Origin: Metabacillus malikii
Lineage (GTDB): Bacteria; Bacillota; Bacilli; Bacillales; Bacillaceae
Direction of reading: 5' to 3'
Assembly: GCF_030813355.1 (NCBI RefSeq)
Contig: NZ_JAUSUD010000001.1
Coordinates: forward strand, 310,001 to 374,000
Length of the DNA stretch: 64,000 bases
In this document: positions 34,146-42,705 of the stretch, one piece after another
Layout of the letters: every line of letters starts with the position of its first letter
Position numbering within the stretch: the stretch's first letter is position 1
The notes under the pieces: generated by a model
Databases searched by the model: none
What the model saw: only the letters and a program-made list of their open reading frames with translations
What the model was told of the DNA's origin: nothing
Position numbers and translations under genes: made by a program

Positions 34146-37100
34146 AATTGTCGGCCTCAAGTATGATGGCATGCAGAAGCAATATAAGGATACGACGTTT
34201 CATTTCCATAATGAAGAAACGTCAACAAACGGCCTCATCGCGATGATGAATGGCGGTGGGAAAGGTGTCTTCCTGCAGACGATTTTCCAAATTTTAAAGC
34301 CAGGTACGGCTTGGGGAAAACAAAACAACCGTTATTATCAGCAATTCTTTTTTAACAACAAAGAGCAATTTATCCCGTATACATTCCATGTCGTTATCCA
34401 ATGGGAATTAGATGGAGCGGATAAACGCCACCTTATTACAGGGGGTATGTTTTCTGCCGAACAGCGAATTTCGATGAGTGAAGAAGGGCTAGACCGGAAA
34501 ACGCTTGAGCAAGAAGCGAAAATCCTTCCGAATATTACGTTTTACACCCGCGAATATGAACAAAATGAAGAAGCTGCACTTGAGCATATTCCACTTTATG
34601 AAAATGAAGAAGTTGCAGACACTGAAGGCTTGAAGGATTACTTAAAATGGAACGGCTATGACGTATATCGAGATACGAAGAAGCATTACCGCATTCTTGA
34701 TACTTATGGGATTAATCGCAAAGACTGGGACATTATGAAGGAAATCAACAAAGATGAAGGTGGTGTCGGCAAATATTTTGAAGGTGCTGAAGATGACCAT
34801 TCTCTTTTCCAAAAACGAATTATTCCAACGATAAGTACGGTTTTACACCGGACTGAGCATCAAAAAAATGATTTGATTGAAATTTTTAAAAGCCAGGCGA
34901 GCATCGCAAAAGACTTACCAGTGCTTTTAAAGCGTGAACAAGCCCATAAAGAATTTTTAGAAGATATCGTTCCTTTTGAAGAATACGTCGCAAAAGGTCT
35001 TGAGCATAAGGCAATTGTTGACGAAAGCATCAAAGAAGGGCGGCAGCTGCTCGGAGCGTTGCAGCATTTGAAGCAGGCAGAAGGGGAACGGTTGCTTACT
35101 TTAACGAAAGAAATTGAAGATTTAACGGAAAAACAGACAGATTTACGTTATCAAAAGGATAATTTAGAATATGCAAAGGCACATCGGGAGCTTCTTGATT
35201 GGGAAAAGAAATTAGGCGAGGAAAAAGAAAAGCATAAAGCACAAGAAGCATTCGTTGCAGAAAAACAACAGCATAAAGACGAGCTTGCGTTTCAAGCATT
35301 ACTGAAGGAATGGCATGAAAACGAACAAACCATTCGTACCTATGCGCAGCAAATCGCCAAGCTTGAGCAAAATAGCGGCCTCGAGCAAGTGAATCAACGG
35401 ATGGACGAGGTAAAGCTAGAAGCACAATCCCAATGGGAGCAATCACAGCTTGCGATGAAAGATGCGGTGAAATCTTATTTTGGCTATCAAGCTCACTTAA
35501 AGAAACAAGAAACTGAGCTCTTGCGTCAGGATAAACAGAAAACGAAGGCTATTGCCCAGCTCGATACTGAAATTGATTTTCTCTATACGCAAATGAATGA
35601 CTATGAACAGCGTGAAGCGGCATTAATTAAAGACTATGGTGACAGGCTAACGTATGATCTGTCAGGCTTTATTGAAAGCTTGCATAAACAAATTGTTGAG
35701 AAAAAGGTACATGTGGAAGAGATTCACTCAAAAGAAAAAGCGGCAAATGAGCAGCTAAACAAAATTGCAAGCTCACACGGTACTGTTGTACAAGCAATCG
35801 AATATGCCACCGAAAAATGTGAACAGCTTACGGCAAAGCATGCTGAGCAACAGAAAAAGGAAGCAAAGCTCGCTGACAAGCTTCACGGCTTATTGGACGA
35901 TGTGACAGGACCATTTACTCAATCGCAGCTATCAAAATATGTCATTCAAGTTGAAGAAAAACTTAAGCAAAACCTTGAGCAGAGTGAACAAATCAAGAAG
36001 GAGCTCTGGGAAACACAGCTCGACCATTCGTTAAACGATGAACATTTCTGGATTCCGAATAAAGATGTCAAGGAACTGAAAGAATGGATAGATGACAAAA
36101 CAGGCATTGATGTCTTTTACGGGACACAATATTTGCAATCATTATCTGCTGATGAAATGGCAAAGCTTTTAGCCAAGTATCCACTTCTCTCATACGGTCT
36201 CGTCGTCAGTCAGCACCAATGGGAAAAGGTGAACAAGCATGTGTTAACAGGCAGAATGTACAAAAGTCCGGTGCCTATTTTTATGCGTGAAGAAATGAAG
36301 CAAGACAATGAACACCATTTATTTGAGCTCATTCACGGAACAGAGAAAGACCTGTTAACTGATAAACACCAATTTACAAATTGGAAAATTAATATCGCTA
36401 AGCAAATTGAAGAGAAGAAAGATACATTACTGGAATTAGAGAAAACTGAACAAGCATTGCGTAAGCTTTTAAAAGAAATTGACCGCCTGCTTTCTGGAGA
36501 ACTTGCGAGTGAGCTGGAAAAGGCGATTGCGAGTGAAGAAAACTCACTTGCAGCGAAGAAAATACAGTTACAGGAGCTTACGACTGAAAAGGAAAAACAA
36601 CAGGAAGTATTACTTGAGTTAAAACAGCAGCTTGATAAAACGAACCGTAAGCTTGAGCAGCTGGCCAAAGATGTCGAGACACTTGAGCAATTTACGAAGG
36701 ATAAAGCTGACTATGAAGAAAACAAGCGCGTCAAGCAAGAAAAAGAAAACAAAAAAGACCAGTTAACAAAGGAACAGCATGAAATTAGCAGAGAGCATCA
36801 AAAAGTTGTCGATTTAAAAAATGAATGGAATGAAACATATGTTGCCTGGAAGCTTACTATTGAGCAGCAACTTAAGGGAATTGCAGTGTTTATTGAAGCT
36901 GCGAGCTTTCCGGCTGAAGAAAAAGGTGAGCTCTCAGAAGAGGTGCCACGCTTCAACACTCACCTATTAGAAACGATAAACGGCAGCATTGATGAACTCA
37001 ACCAGCTGCAAAAATCGAAGGAAGAGCAAGCGAAAGAATTACTCGTTATCCAGGCGAAAAAGGAATCAGAGCAAAAACAGCAAAAAAAGCTTGTGAAAAA

Positions 37101-38583
37101 ATTATCTTCATTGAACTCGGACTGGAACGAGGCGCCTGAACCAGATGAACCAATTGCGATCCTTGAAACTATGCTGCAAACCGCACAAAAAGAAATGAAA
37201 GCAGCAGAAAAAGCGGAGCGTGAACAAGCAACAGCAGTAACCGTTGCTGACACCTCTGTTAAGCATGCGACAGAACAGCGTGAAAAGCTTGCGAAAAAAG
37301 TCGCAAAGCATGAGAAACAGCCTGAACCGTGGGAGGACCTTGATTTAGATGTCAAGGAAATCGAAATTAAGGATGTTACAAAACGAACGAAGTCAGAATT
37401 GAAGAAGGCAGAAAAGCATCTTAAAGACACCGAAGCGAATATTACTAGCTATGAAGGTGATTTGTTAACTCTTTCTGTTATTTTAAAAGAAGATGCAGCA
37501 GCGTTTACAGAAGAAGACATCGAGAAGCTTAAAACTCAAGGTAAACAATGCATTCTTTCGTGGTGTGATGACCACCAAGCAATCCAGGAAGACGGTCAAG
37601 AGAAGCACGCGAAAATTGAGCAATCATTAAGGAATGTGAAGCTAACGATTGAAGGCAAGGATTGGGAAACTCGTTTCAAAAATGAAGTGTTAACAACACT
37701 CGACCATATGGATACACGTCATTACGCCCATATTCAAAGTGTTGTGAAAAATATGAAGCGTTTTTCACAAAGCGGTCTTGAGCAGCTTGAACGTGATAAG
37801 GAGCGTGCTGAAAATGCACAAAACTTCTGGGCAAGCCGTGCGAGCATGAAAGTGATGGGCATTGCCGAAGCGATCCGCTCGATGCTTGCAAAAATGAAAC
37901 TCAAAAACGAACGCGGTTCATTCCCACTCGTCCAGCTCAAAGAGGATATTTTACCGAAAAAGGCTGAAGAAATCGAACCATTGCTAAAACAGCATTTCGT
38001 TACTGCGATAACGAAAATTACGAAGCAATTTGACGTGATTGATGATCAAAACAGGGCACTTGACCAAGAAATTAACGAGCTGATTGGTGATGAGCAAATT
38101 TTATTTGTCGCCTTAAGAAATCGTTATCCAGAGCTGCTCGTTTACAATATGCGCACAGACAATGCATTCATGTACGGCAAGCCGCAGCGGGAGCATTATT
38201 CAACATGGCAAACGATTAACCAAGGTTCGAAAACGAAATCAGACGGAAGCGGTGGACAAAAGCTCTCCGCCCGAATGGTGATGATGATGATGCTTTTATC
38301 CGTAAAAAGTGAAACAGATCAAAGCTGGGTCCCATTAGTATGTGACAATCCATTCGGACAAGCAGCATCAGCACACGTTTTAGACCCAATCTTTGCGGTG
38401 GCTGAGAAGCTGAAATTCCAATTCATCGTCGTGACACCGCCTGAGCTCGTCAAAACAGAAATAAGCCAACGCTTTGAAGCGTATTACAAGCTCGATTTTA
38501 TCCGTGAAAAGGGCAGGGAAATTGTTTCAGATACAATTGTTCCGGCGTTTCGGATATATCAGGAAGAGGAAGTTTTGCAGTAG
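34123..38583 (+). CDS. jetC: Wadjet system SMC-like ATPase JetC
   Basis: 1486 residues from ATG 34123, six bases after AGGAGG (an ATG at 34117 touches the site). MukB/SMC architecture: N-terminal head with P-loop AMMNGGGKGVFLQTIFQ near residue 44, two long coiled coils (about 270-560 and 760-1260, dense in K/E/Q heptads) around a hinge-like centre (LSYGLVVSQHQWEKV region), and the C-terminal head with signature SDGSGGQKLSARMVMM near 1375 and Walker B WVPLVCDNPFGQAAS near 1400. The residue after the P-loop Lys is Gly rather than Ser/Thr. It would drive ATP-dependent DNA loop extrusion. Confidence 0.9.
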   Translation: MPKIHRIRIVGLKYDGMQKQYKDTTFHFHNEETSTNGLIAMMNGGGKGVFLQTIFQILKPGTAWGKQNNRYYQQFFFNNKEQFIPYTFHVVIQWELDGADKRHLITGGMFSAEQRISMSEEGLDRKTLEQEAKILPNITFYTREYEQNEEAALEHIPLYENEEVADTEGLKDYLKWNGYDVYRDTKKHYRILDTYGINRKDWDIMKEINKDEGGVGKYFEGAEDDHSLFQKRIIPTISTVLHRTEHQKNDLIEIFKSQASIAKDLPVLLKREQAHKEFLEDIVPFEEYVAKGLEHKAIVDESIKEGRQLLGALQHLKQAEGERLLTLTKEIEDLTEKQTDLRYQKDNLEYAKAHRELLDWEKKLGEEKEKHKAQEAFVAEKQQHKDELAFQALLKEWHENEQTIRTYAQQIAKLEQNSGLEQVNQRMDEVKLEAQSQWEQSQLAMKDAVKSYFGYQAHLKKQETELLRQDKQKTKAIAQLDTEIDFLYTQMNDYEQREAALIKDYGDRLTYDLSGFIESLHKQIVEKKVHVEEIHSKEKAANEQLNKIASSHGTVVQAIEYATEKCEQLTAKHAEQQKKEAKLADKLHGLLDDVTGPFTQSQLSKYVIQVEEKLKQNLEQSEQIKKELWETQLDHSLNDEHFWIPNKDVKELKEWIDDKTGIDVFYGTQYLQSLSADEMAKLLAKYPLLSYGLVVSQHQWEKVNKHVLTGRMYKSPVPIFMREEMKQDNEHHLFELIHGTEKDLLTDKHQFTNWKINIAKQIEEKKDTLLELEKTEQALRKLLKEIDRLLSGELASELEKAIASEENSLAAKKIQLQELTTEKEKQQEVLLELKQQLDKTNRKLEQLAKDVETLEQFTKDKADYEENKRVKQEKENKKDQLTKEQHEISREHQKVVDLKNEWNETYVAWKLTIEQQLKGIAVFIEAASFPAEEKGELSEEVPRFNTHLLETINGSIDELNQLQKSKEEQAKELLVIQAKKESEQKQQKKLVKKLSSLNSDWNEAPEPDEPIAILETMLQTAQKEMKAAEKAEREQATAVTVADTSVKHATEQREKLAKKVAKHEKQPEPWEDLDLDVKEIEIKDVTKRTKSELKKAEKHLKDTEANITSYEGDLLTLSVILKEDAAAFTEEDIEKLKTQGKQCILSWCDDHQAIQEDGQEKHAKIEQSLRNVKLTIEGKDWETRFKNEVLTTLDHMDTRHYAHIQSVVKNMKRFSQSGLEQLERDKERAENAQNFWASRASMKVMGIAEAIRSMLAKMKLKNERGSFPLVQLKEDILPKKAEEIEPLLKQHFVTAITKITKQFDVIDDQNRALDQEINELIGDEQILFVALRNRYPELLVYNMRTDNAFMYGKPQREHYSTWQTINQGSKTKSDGSGGQKLSARMVMMMMLLSVKSETDQSWVPLVCDNPFGQAASAHVLDPIFAVAEKLKFQFIVVTPPELVKTEISQRFEAYYKLDFIREKGREIVSDTIVPAFRIYQEEEVLQ

Positions 38584-38613
38584 GGTTAGATTTTTTGATT
38601 CATTTGTTTACAT

Positions 38614-38654
38614 TAAGAGCCAAACCGATGTGATTTAGTGTTTGGCTCTTTTTT
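38614..38654 (+). terminator. terminator of the Wadjet operon
   Basis: AAGAGCCAAAC pairs with GTTTGGCTCTT, followed by TTTTTA, 30 bp after the jetC stop. Confidence 0.9.
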
Positions 38655-38710
38655 ATGGATTTGATTTTATCAATTTAGAATCGAAGGTAGCTTGAATGAA
38701 TAATGTTGTA

Positions 38711-39366
38711 TTCTATATAACCCGTAGAAGCTGGTAAAATAAAAGAATTAAAGGTAAAAAAGCACTGGTTTAATAATCCGTAGAAGCAGGAAATGGAGAC
38801 AGCGGTAAAATAGGATTGTCTAATAGCCCGTAGAAGCAGGAAAAAAGAAATAACGGTAAAATAGGAATGTTTTAATAGCCTGTAAAAGCAAGAAAAAGGA
38901 AACAACGGTAAAATAGAATTGTTTTAATTGCCCGGGAAGCAAGAAAAAAGAAACAACGGTAAAATAGGATTGATTTAATAGCCTGTGGAAGCAGCAAAAA
39001 AGAAACAACGGTAAAATAGAATTGTTTTAATAGCCCGTAGAAACAGCAAAAAAGAAACAACGGTAAAATAGAATTGTTTTAATAGCCCGTAGAAGCAAGA
39101 AAAAAGAAACAACGGTAAAATAGGATTGATTTAATAGCCCGTGGAAGCAGGAAAAAAGAAACAACGGTAAAATAGGATTGATTTAATAGCCCGTAGAAGC
39201 AGGAAAAAAGAAACAACGGTAAAATAGGATTGATTTAATAGCCCGTAGAAGCAGCAAAAAAGAAACAACGGTAAAATAGAATTGATTTAATAGCCCGTGG
39301 AAGCAAGAAAAAGGAACCAGCGGTAAAATAGGATTGTTTTAATAGCCCGTAGAAGCAAGAAAACGA
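38711..39366. repeat. 52-bp tandem repeat array, about 13 units
   Basis: The unit contains AATAGCCCGTAGAAGCAGG, AAAAAAGAAACAACGGTAAA and ATAGGATTGATTT. The CCCGTAGAAG landmark first occurs at 38721 and last at about 39345, i.e. 12 intervals totalling 624 bp, 52 bp each on average. Left-end units are the most diverged, the right ones nearly identical. All three minus-strand frames are open across much of it because 52 is not a multiple of three; these are not genes. It begins about 60 bp after the Wadjet terminator. Bases 39370-39640 contain a weak dyad TTAGATTCCAATTGAGTCTAA and nothing else I recognise. Confidence 0.9.
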
Positions 39367-39647
39367 ATCAACGTATAAAAGATTATTGCTTTTTAAAGCT
39401 AATTCGAAAATGACAAGGAAGAATATGTTAATATGGAAGTAATATTAGTAATTGACTTGTCATGTACAGTGTATAGTCGCTAGTGAATTAGTTAGATTCC
39501 AATTGAGTCTAATAGGAATTCGTTTACGAGTCGGATTGTATACCTTAATCCTTGGAAAGTATGATGAGCTTAAGCCAGGCTCTGTGCATATATCAGCTTT
39601 CTAAGTAACGTGTTGTACTTCATTCCATAATTAGCAGTCATACAATA

Positions 39648-39878
39648 ATGAATCTAGAGGAGATGAGCCTTTTGGTTATGGTTTTAAATCAAATATTTCA
39701 AATCTCAGCAGTTATCTTACTTCTCTGTTCATTCTATTATTTTCGTCATTTTAAAAAGGTGAAGAAAGAAAGAGACCTTACTTTTACTGAGTTTTCGATT
39801 TATGTGATTACACAAATTGCTATTTACCTTTGTGCCGGTAGTTATATCCTTTTGTTTTTGGATAGAAATTTTGGCTAG
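39648..39878 (+). CDS. small two-span membrane protein
   Basis: 76 residues if started at ATG 39648; GAGGAG at 39657-39662 favours a shorter start at TTG 39672 or ATG 39678. Hydrophobic segments LNQIFQISAVILLLCSFYYF and IYVITQIAIYLCAGSYILLF are linked by a basic loop (RHFKKVKKERD). No family recognised. Shares a bidirectional terminator with the convergent HxlR gene. Confidence 0.55.
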   Translation: MNLEEMSLLVMVLNQIFQISAVILLLCSFYYFRHFKKVKKERDLTFTEFSIYVITQIAIYLCAGSYILLFLDRNFG

Positions 39879-39913
39879 AATGCCCTTACATGTCCAAAGT
39901 GACAAATATAAAT

Positions 39914-39966
39914 GAGACATGAACATAGTGACTCCATTAGGAATCCTATGTTCATGTCTCTTTTTG
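39914..39966. terminator. bidirectional terminator
   Basis: GAGACATGAACATAG and CTATGTTCATGTCTC are perfect 15-bp arms around a 19-base loop, followed by TTTTTGG; upstream A-rich sequence allows use from the minus strand as well. Confidence 0.85.
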
Positions 39967-39997
39967 GTTTTTCACGATTTGCATATGAATGATTCCT

Positions 39998-40321
39998 TTA
40001 CTGGTAATCAGATAAATCAACCCAAGTCTGAGACCAATCTTCTATTGTTTTTAAAATAGGTTGCATCGATTGTCCCTTTTCTGTTAGTGAATACTCGATG
40101 ATGACTGGAGTTGCTGGTATTACCTCACGTTTTACTAACCCTTGTGTTTCCAAGTCTTTTAAACGCTCGGATAATACTTTTCCACTTATCCCAATGGCTG
40201 ATTGAATCTCGTTAAACCTTTGTGTCCCTAATAATAATTGATAAATGACTAATGCTGTCCAGCGTTGACTTAATAGTGATATGGCTTTTTCAAATTTTGG
40301 GCAGATTGCAGGCTGCTTCAT
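39998..40321 (-). CDS. HxlR/DUF24-family regulator (CatR/YodB-like)
   Basis: 107 residues. Winged helix: CPKFEKAISLLSQRWTALVI, YQLLLGTQRFNEIQSAIGIS, KVLSERLKDLETQGLVKREV, IEYSLTEKGQSMQPILKTIE. The N-terminal Cys (MKQPAICPKF, Cys7) matches the redox-sensing Cys of YodB/CatR, which sense quinones and diamide. Divergent from the catE-like gene, with a palindrome between them; in B. subtilis CatR and YodB repress catDE and a YodC-type nitroreductase, both types being present here. The equivalence to CatR is inference. Confidence 0.85.
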   Translation of the reverse strand: MKQPAICPKFEKAISLLSQRWTALVIYQLLLGTQRFNEIQSAIGISGKVLSERLKDLETQGLVKREVIPATPVIIEYSLTEKGQSMQPILKTIEDWSQTWVDLSDYQ

Positions 40322-40392
40322 ATCTTACACCTCTCTTTAGATTTCTATTGTATCACAAACTGCTATCTAATTATAAATTTATATTTAGTTAC

Positions 40393-40439
40393 TTGACATA
40401 ATTTTGTTTATTAAATATACTTAGTTACATAAAGTAACT
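40393..40439 (+). promoter_or_regulatory. SigA promoter and HxlR operator for the catE-like operon
   Basis: TTGACA (40393-40398), a 17-base spacer and TATACT (40416-40421) form a near-consensus vegetative promoter. Immediately downstream, AGTTAC-ATAAA-GTAACT (40423-40439) is a perfect dyad covering the expected start of transcription, as expected for a repressor of the divergent HxlR type. A half-site TAGTTACTTGA overlaps the -35. Confidence 0.8.
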
Positions 40440-40551
40440 TAATGAGAAAAGGAATAGTAATGACCTTACATTTTTTACAATCTAATCTTTCGAATTTTTG
40501 TTAAATACTAAAGAAAAACAGAAAATATCTGTGTACTTGAGGAGGAACAAA

Positions 40552-41403
40552 ATGAATTTTCATACAAAACCAACGACATTTGTGGGACATGTAAACATTA
40601 ATGTCGAAAAGCTAGCACGTTCTATACAATTTTATCAGGATATACTAGGATTTGATATTTTGGAACAGACAGCTTCAACAACGAAGCTTACAACCGATGG
40701 AAAGATGAGTATTTTATCGCTTGAGCAACCGGAAAATGTAATCCCGAAACAAGAAAGAACAACAGGCTTGTATCATTTTGCATTACTTTTACCTACTCAG
40801 AAAGATTTAGCCAATATCGTTGTCCATTTAATGAACAATGGTGTTCGATTTGGTTCTTCAGATCATCTTGTGAGTGAAGCATTGTATTTAAACGACCCGG
40901 ATGGAAATCAAATTGAAATTTATATTGACCGAGCACCATCTGAGTGGCATTGGAATGCTGATGAGGTGGACATGGCGGTTGATCCTTTAGATTTTCAGCA
41001 GTTATTAACGCATGCAACACCTAATTCACCATGGCAAAAGATGCCTGTTGGTACAGTGATGGGGCATATCCACTTACATGTTTCAGAGCTAGTGAAAACA
41101 GAGGAATTTTATGTAAAAGGATTGGGAATGGACGTTGTGAATCGGTTTGGATCACAAGCTTTATTTCTATCCTATGGAAAATACCATCATCATGTCGGAG
41201 TCAACACATGGAACGGTGTAGGGGCTCAAGCTCCTGCGCAAAATAGTGTCGGCCTTAAATCATTTACACTAATTTTTGATAACGATGGGGTTCGCAAACA
41301 AGTGATAACAAATTTAAAGCAAGTTGGTGCAGAGGTAGTAGAAAAGGATTCAACATTTATAACTTCCGATCCTTCTGGGAACACCATCGAGTTAGCGATA
41401 TAA
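40552..41403 (+). CDS. catE: catechol-2,3-dioxygenase-like VOC protein (CatE-like)
   Basis: 283 residues from ATG 40552 (GAGGAGG site). Two VOC modules: FVGHVNINVEKLARSIQFYQ with YHFALLLPTQ and DPDGNQIEIYIDR, then GHIHLHVSELVKTEEFY with SYGKYHHHVGVNTWNG and DPSGNTIELAI. The metal-binding His (GHIHLHV, YHHHVG) and the terminal Glu are present in the second module. This matches B. subtilis CatE, which opens catechol rings extradiolly as detoxification. First gene of the divergent HxlR-controlled unit. Confidence 0.85.
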   Translation: MNFHTKPTTFVGHVNINVEKLARSIQFYQDILGFDILEQTASTTKLTTDGKMSILSLEQPENVIPKQERTTGLYHFALLLPTQKDLANIVVHLMNNGVRFGSSDHLVSEALYLNDPDGNQIEIYIDRAPSEWHWNADEVDMAVDPLDFQQLLTHATPNSPWQKMPVGTVMGHIHLHVSELVKTEEFYVKGLGMDVVNRFGSQALFLSYGKYHHHVGVNTWNGVGAQAPAQNSVGLKSFTLIFDNDGVRKQVITNLKQVGAEVVEKDSTFITSDPSGNTIELAI

Positions 41404-41418
41404 ATAGGGGGAATCCAA

Positions 41419-42480
41419 TTGACAACAACAGGGAAAACTAGCATCGAGATAGGTGTATATACACTTGCAGACATTGGCCCTAACCCGTTAACAGGTAAGA
41501 CGATAACACCTAAAGAAAGAGTAACTGAAATCATCCAAGCTGCAAAACTTGCTGATGAGGCTGGACTAGACATATTTGGTATAGGCGAACATCATCGCCT
41601 TGATTATGCGTCCTCTTCTCCTGCAGTCATCCTGGCTGCAATCGCACAAGCAACTAACAACATTCGCTTAACGAGTACAACAAGTGTATTAAGTACGCTT
41701 GATCCGGTTCGACTATTTGAGGATTTTGCTACATTAGATTTACTATCCGATGGTCGCGCTGAAATACTTGCTGGAAGAGGGGCGTTTATTGAATCGTTTC
41801 CGCTATTTGGGTTTCGGACAGACGATTATGATGAATTGTTTGAAGAACATATGAACCTCCTTTTACAACTGAATCAAAACGAGACGGTCACTTGGTCAGG
41901 AAAATTCCGTTCATCAATACAGGATGCTGAAATCGCGCCAAGACCAGTGCAAGATGAATTACCAATTTGGATTGGAGTCGGTGGATCACCTGAGAGTGCC
42001 GTCCGAGCTGGGAAATTTGGCGTCGGGATGGCGATGGCGATTTTAGGTGGGAATCCAAATCGGTTTAAGCCACTTGTCGATCTGTTTCGCCAGACAGGTA
42101 AGGAAGCTGGCCATGCACCTGATATGTTAAAGGTTGGTGTAACGGGTCACGCATATTTTGCCAAAACGTCCGAGCAAGCACGAGATGAGTTTTATCCTTA
42201 TTATGCAAATTATTGGGAATATGTAAACCGTCAACGTGGAATGGGAACAAGATTATCCAGAGATGATTTCGAACAAATGGTTGGGCCTGAGTCAGCACTA
42301 TTAGTAGGGAGCCCAGACCAAATCGTCGAGAAAATACTTAAGCAGCATGAACTATTTGGTCACCAACGCTTTCTAGCTCAAGTAGATATCGGTGGACAAC
42401 CTTTTGAATATGTCATGAACAGCATTGAATTATTAGCAACAGAAATTGCTCCACGTGTACGTAAAGAGTTACAAAAATAG
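41419..42480 (+). CDS. LLM-class flavin-dependent oxidoreductase
   Basis: 353 residues, TTG start after GGGGGAATCC, 15 bp after the catE-like stop, so one operon. Luciferase-like fold: GLDIFGIGEHHRLDYASSSP (the EHH/EHR substrate motif), NNIRLTSTTSVLSTLDPVRL, LLSDGRAEILAGRGAFIESF, and VRAGKFGVGMAMAILGGNP. Uses reduced FMN, probably for an aromatic monooxygenation or related oxidation. Substrate not known. Confidence 0.9.
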   Translation: MTTTGKTSIEIGVYTLADIGPNPLTGKTITPKERVTEIIQAAKLADEAGLDIFGIGEHHRLDYASSSPAVILAAIAQATNNIRLTSTTSVLSTLDPVRLFEDFATLDLLSDGRAEILAGRGAFIESFPLFGFRTDDYDELFEEHMNLLLQLNQNETVTWSGKFRSSIQDAEIAPRPVQDELPIWIGVGGSPESAVRAGKFGVGMAMAILGGNPNRFKPLVDLFRQTGKEAGHAPDMLKVGVTGHAYFAKTSEQARDEFYPYYANYWEYVNRQRGMGTRLSRDDFEQMVGPESALLVGSPDQIVEKILKQHELFGHQRFLAQVDIGGQPFEYVMNSIELLATEIAPRVRKELQK

Positions 42481-42503
42481 CTTTTATTAGGCGGTGTATG
42501 AAA

Positions 42504-42656
42504 ATGGGCTTTATAGATAAAACATCCAACATTAAGTTTATTGACAGACTTTGTTAACGGCTACAGTTTAAACCACAAGAATTACATCTAGATAATGTAA
42601 ATACGATGCTTGAAGAGGTCGTCGCTTGGAGTAGAGCATTAAAATCTTTACGTTAA
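42504..42656 (+). pseudogene. remnant with C-terminus like NADPH-dependent FMN reductase
   Basis: From ATG 42504 (or 42498) one frame reads GFIDKTSNIKFIDRLC, meets TAA at 42555-42557, and continues RLQFKPQELHLDNVNTML then EEVVAWSRALKSLR to TAA 42656. The last 15 residues resemble the closing helix (VVAWxRALKxLR) of NADPH-dependent FMN reductases. If so, most of the gene is deleted. It may once have supplied reduced FMN to the LLM enzyme upstream. Tentative. Confidence 0.4.
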
Positions 42657-42705
42657 TTGTACGTGTATTTTAGGTAGATAATCTTTTTTTTAATGGGGGA
42701 GCATA

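Noticed and set aside
36333-37430. Ser/Phe/Cys-rich minus-strand frames inside jetC
   Set aside because: Antisense of coiled-coil Lys/Glu codons; typical shadow frames with no start signals.
38675-39366. Minus-strand open frames rich in Phe, Leu and Tyr across the second tandem array
   Set aside because: They arise from the repeat itself; the 52-bp period shifts frame each unit, there are no ribosome sites, and the residues simply mirror the A-rich plus strand.
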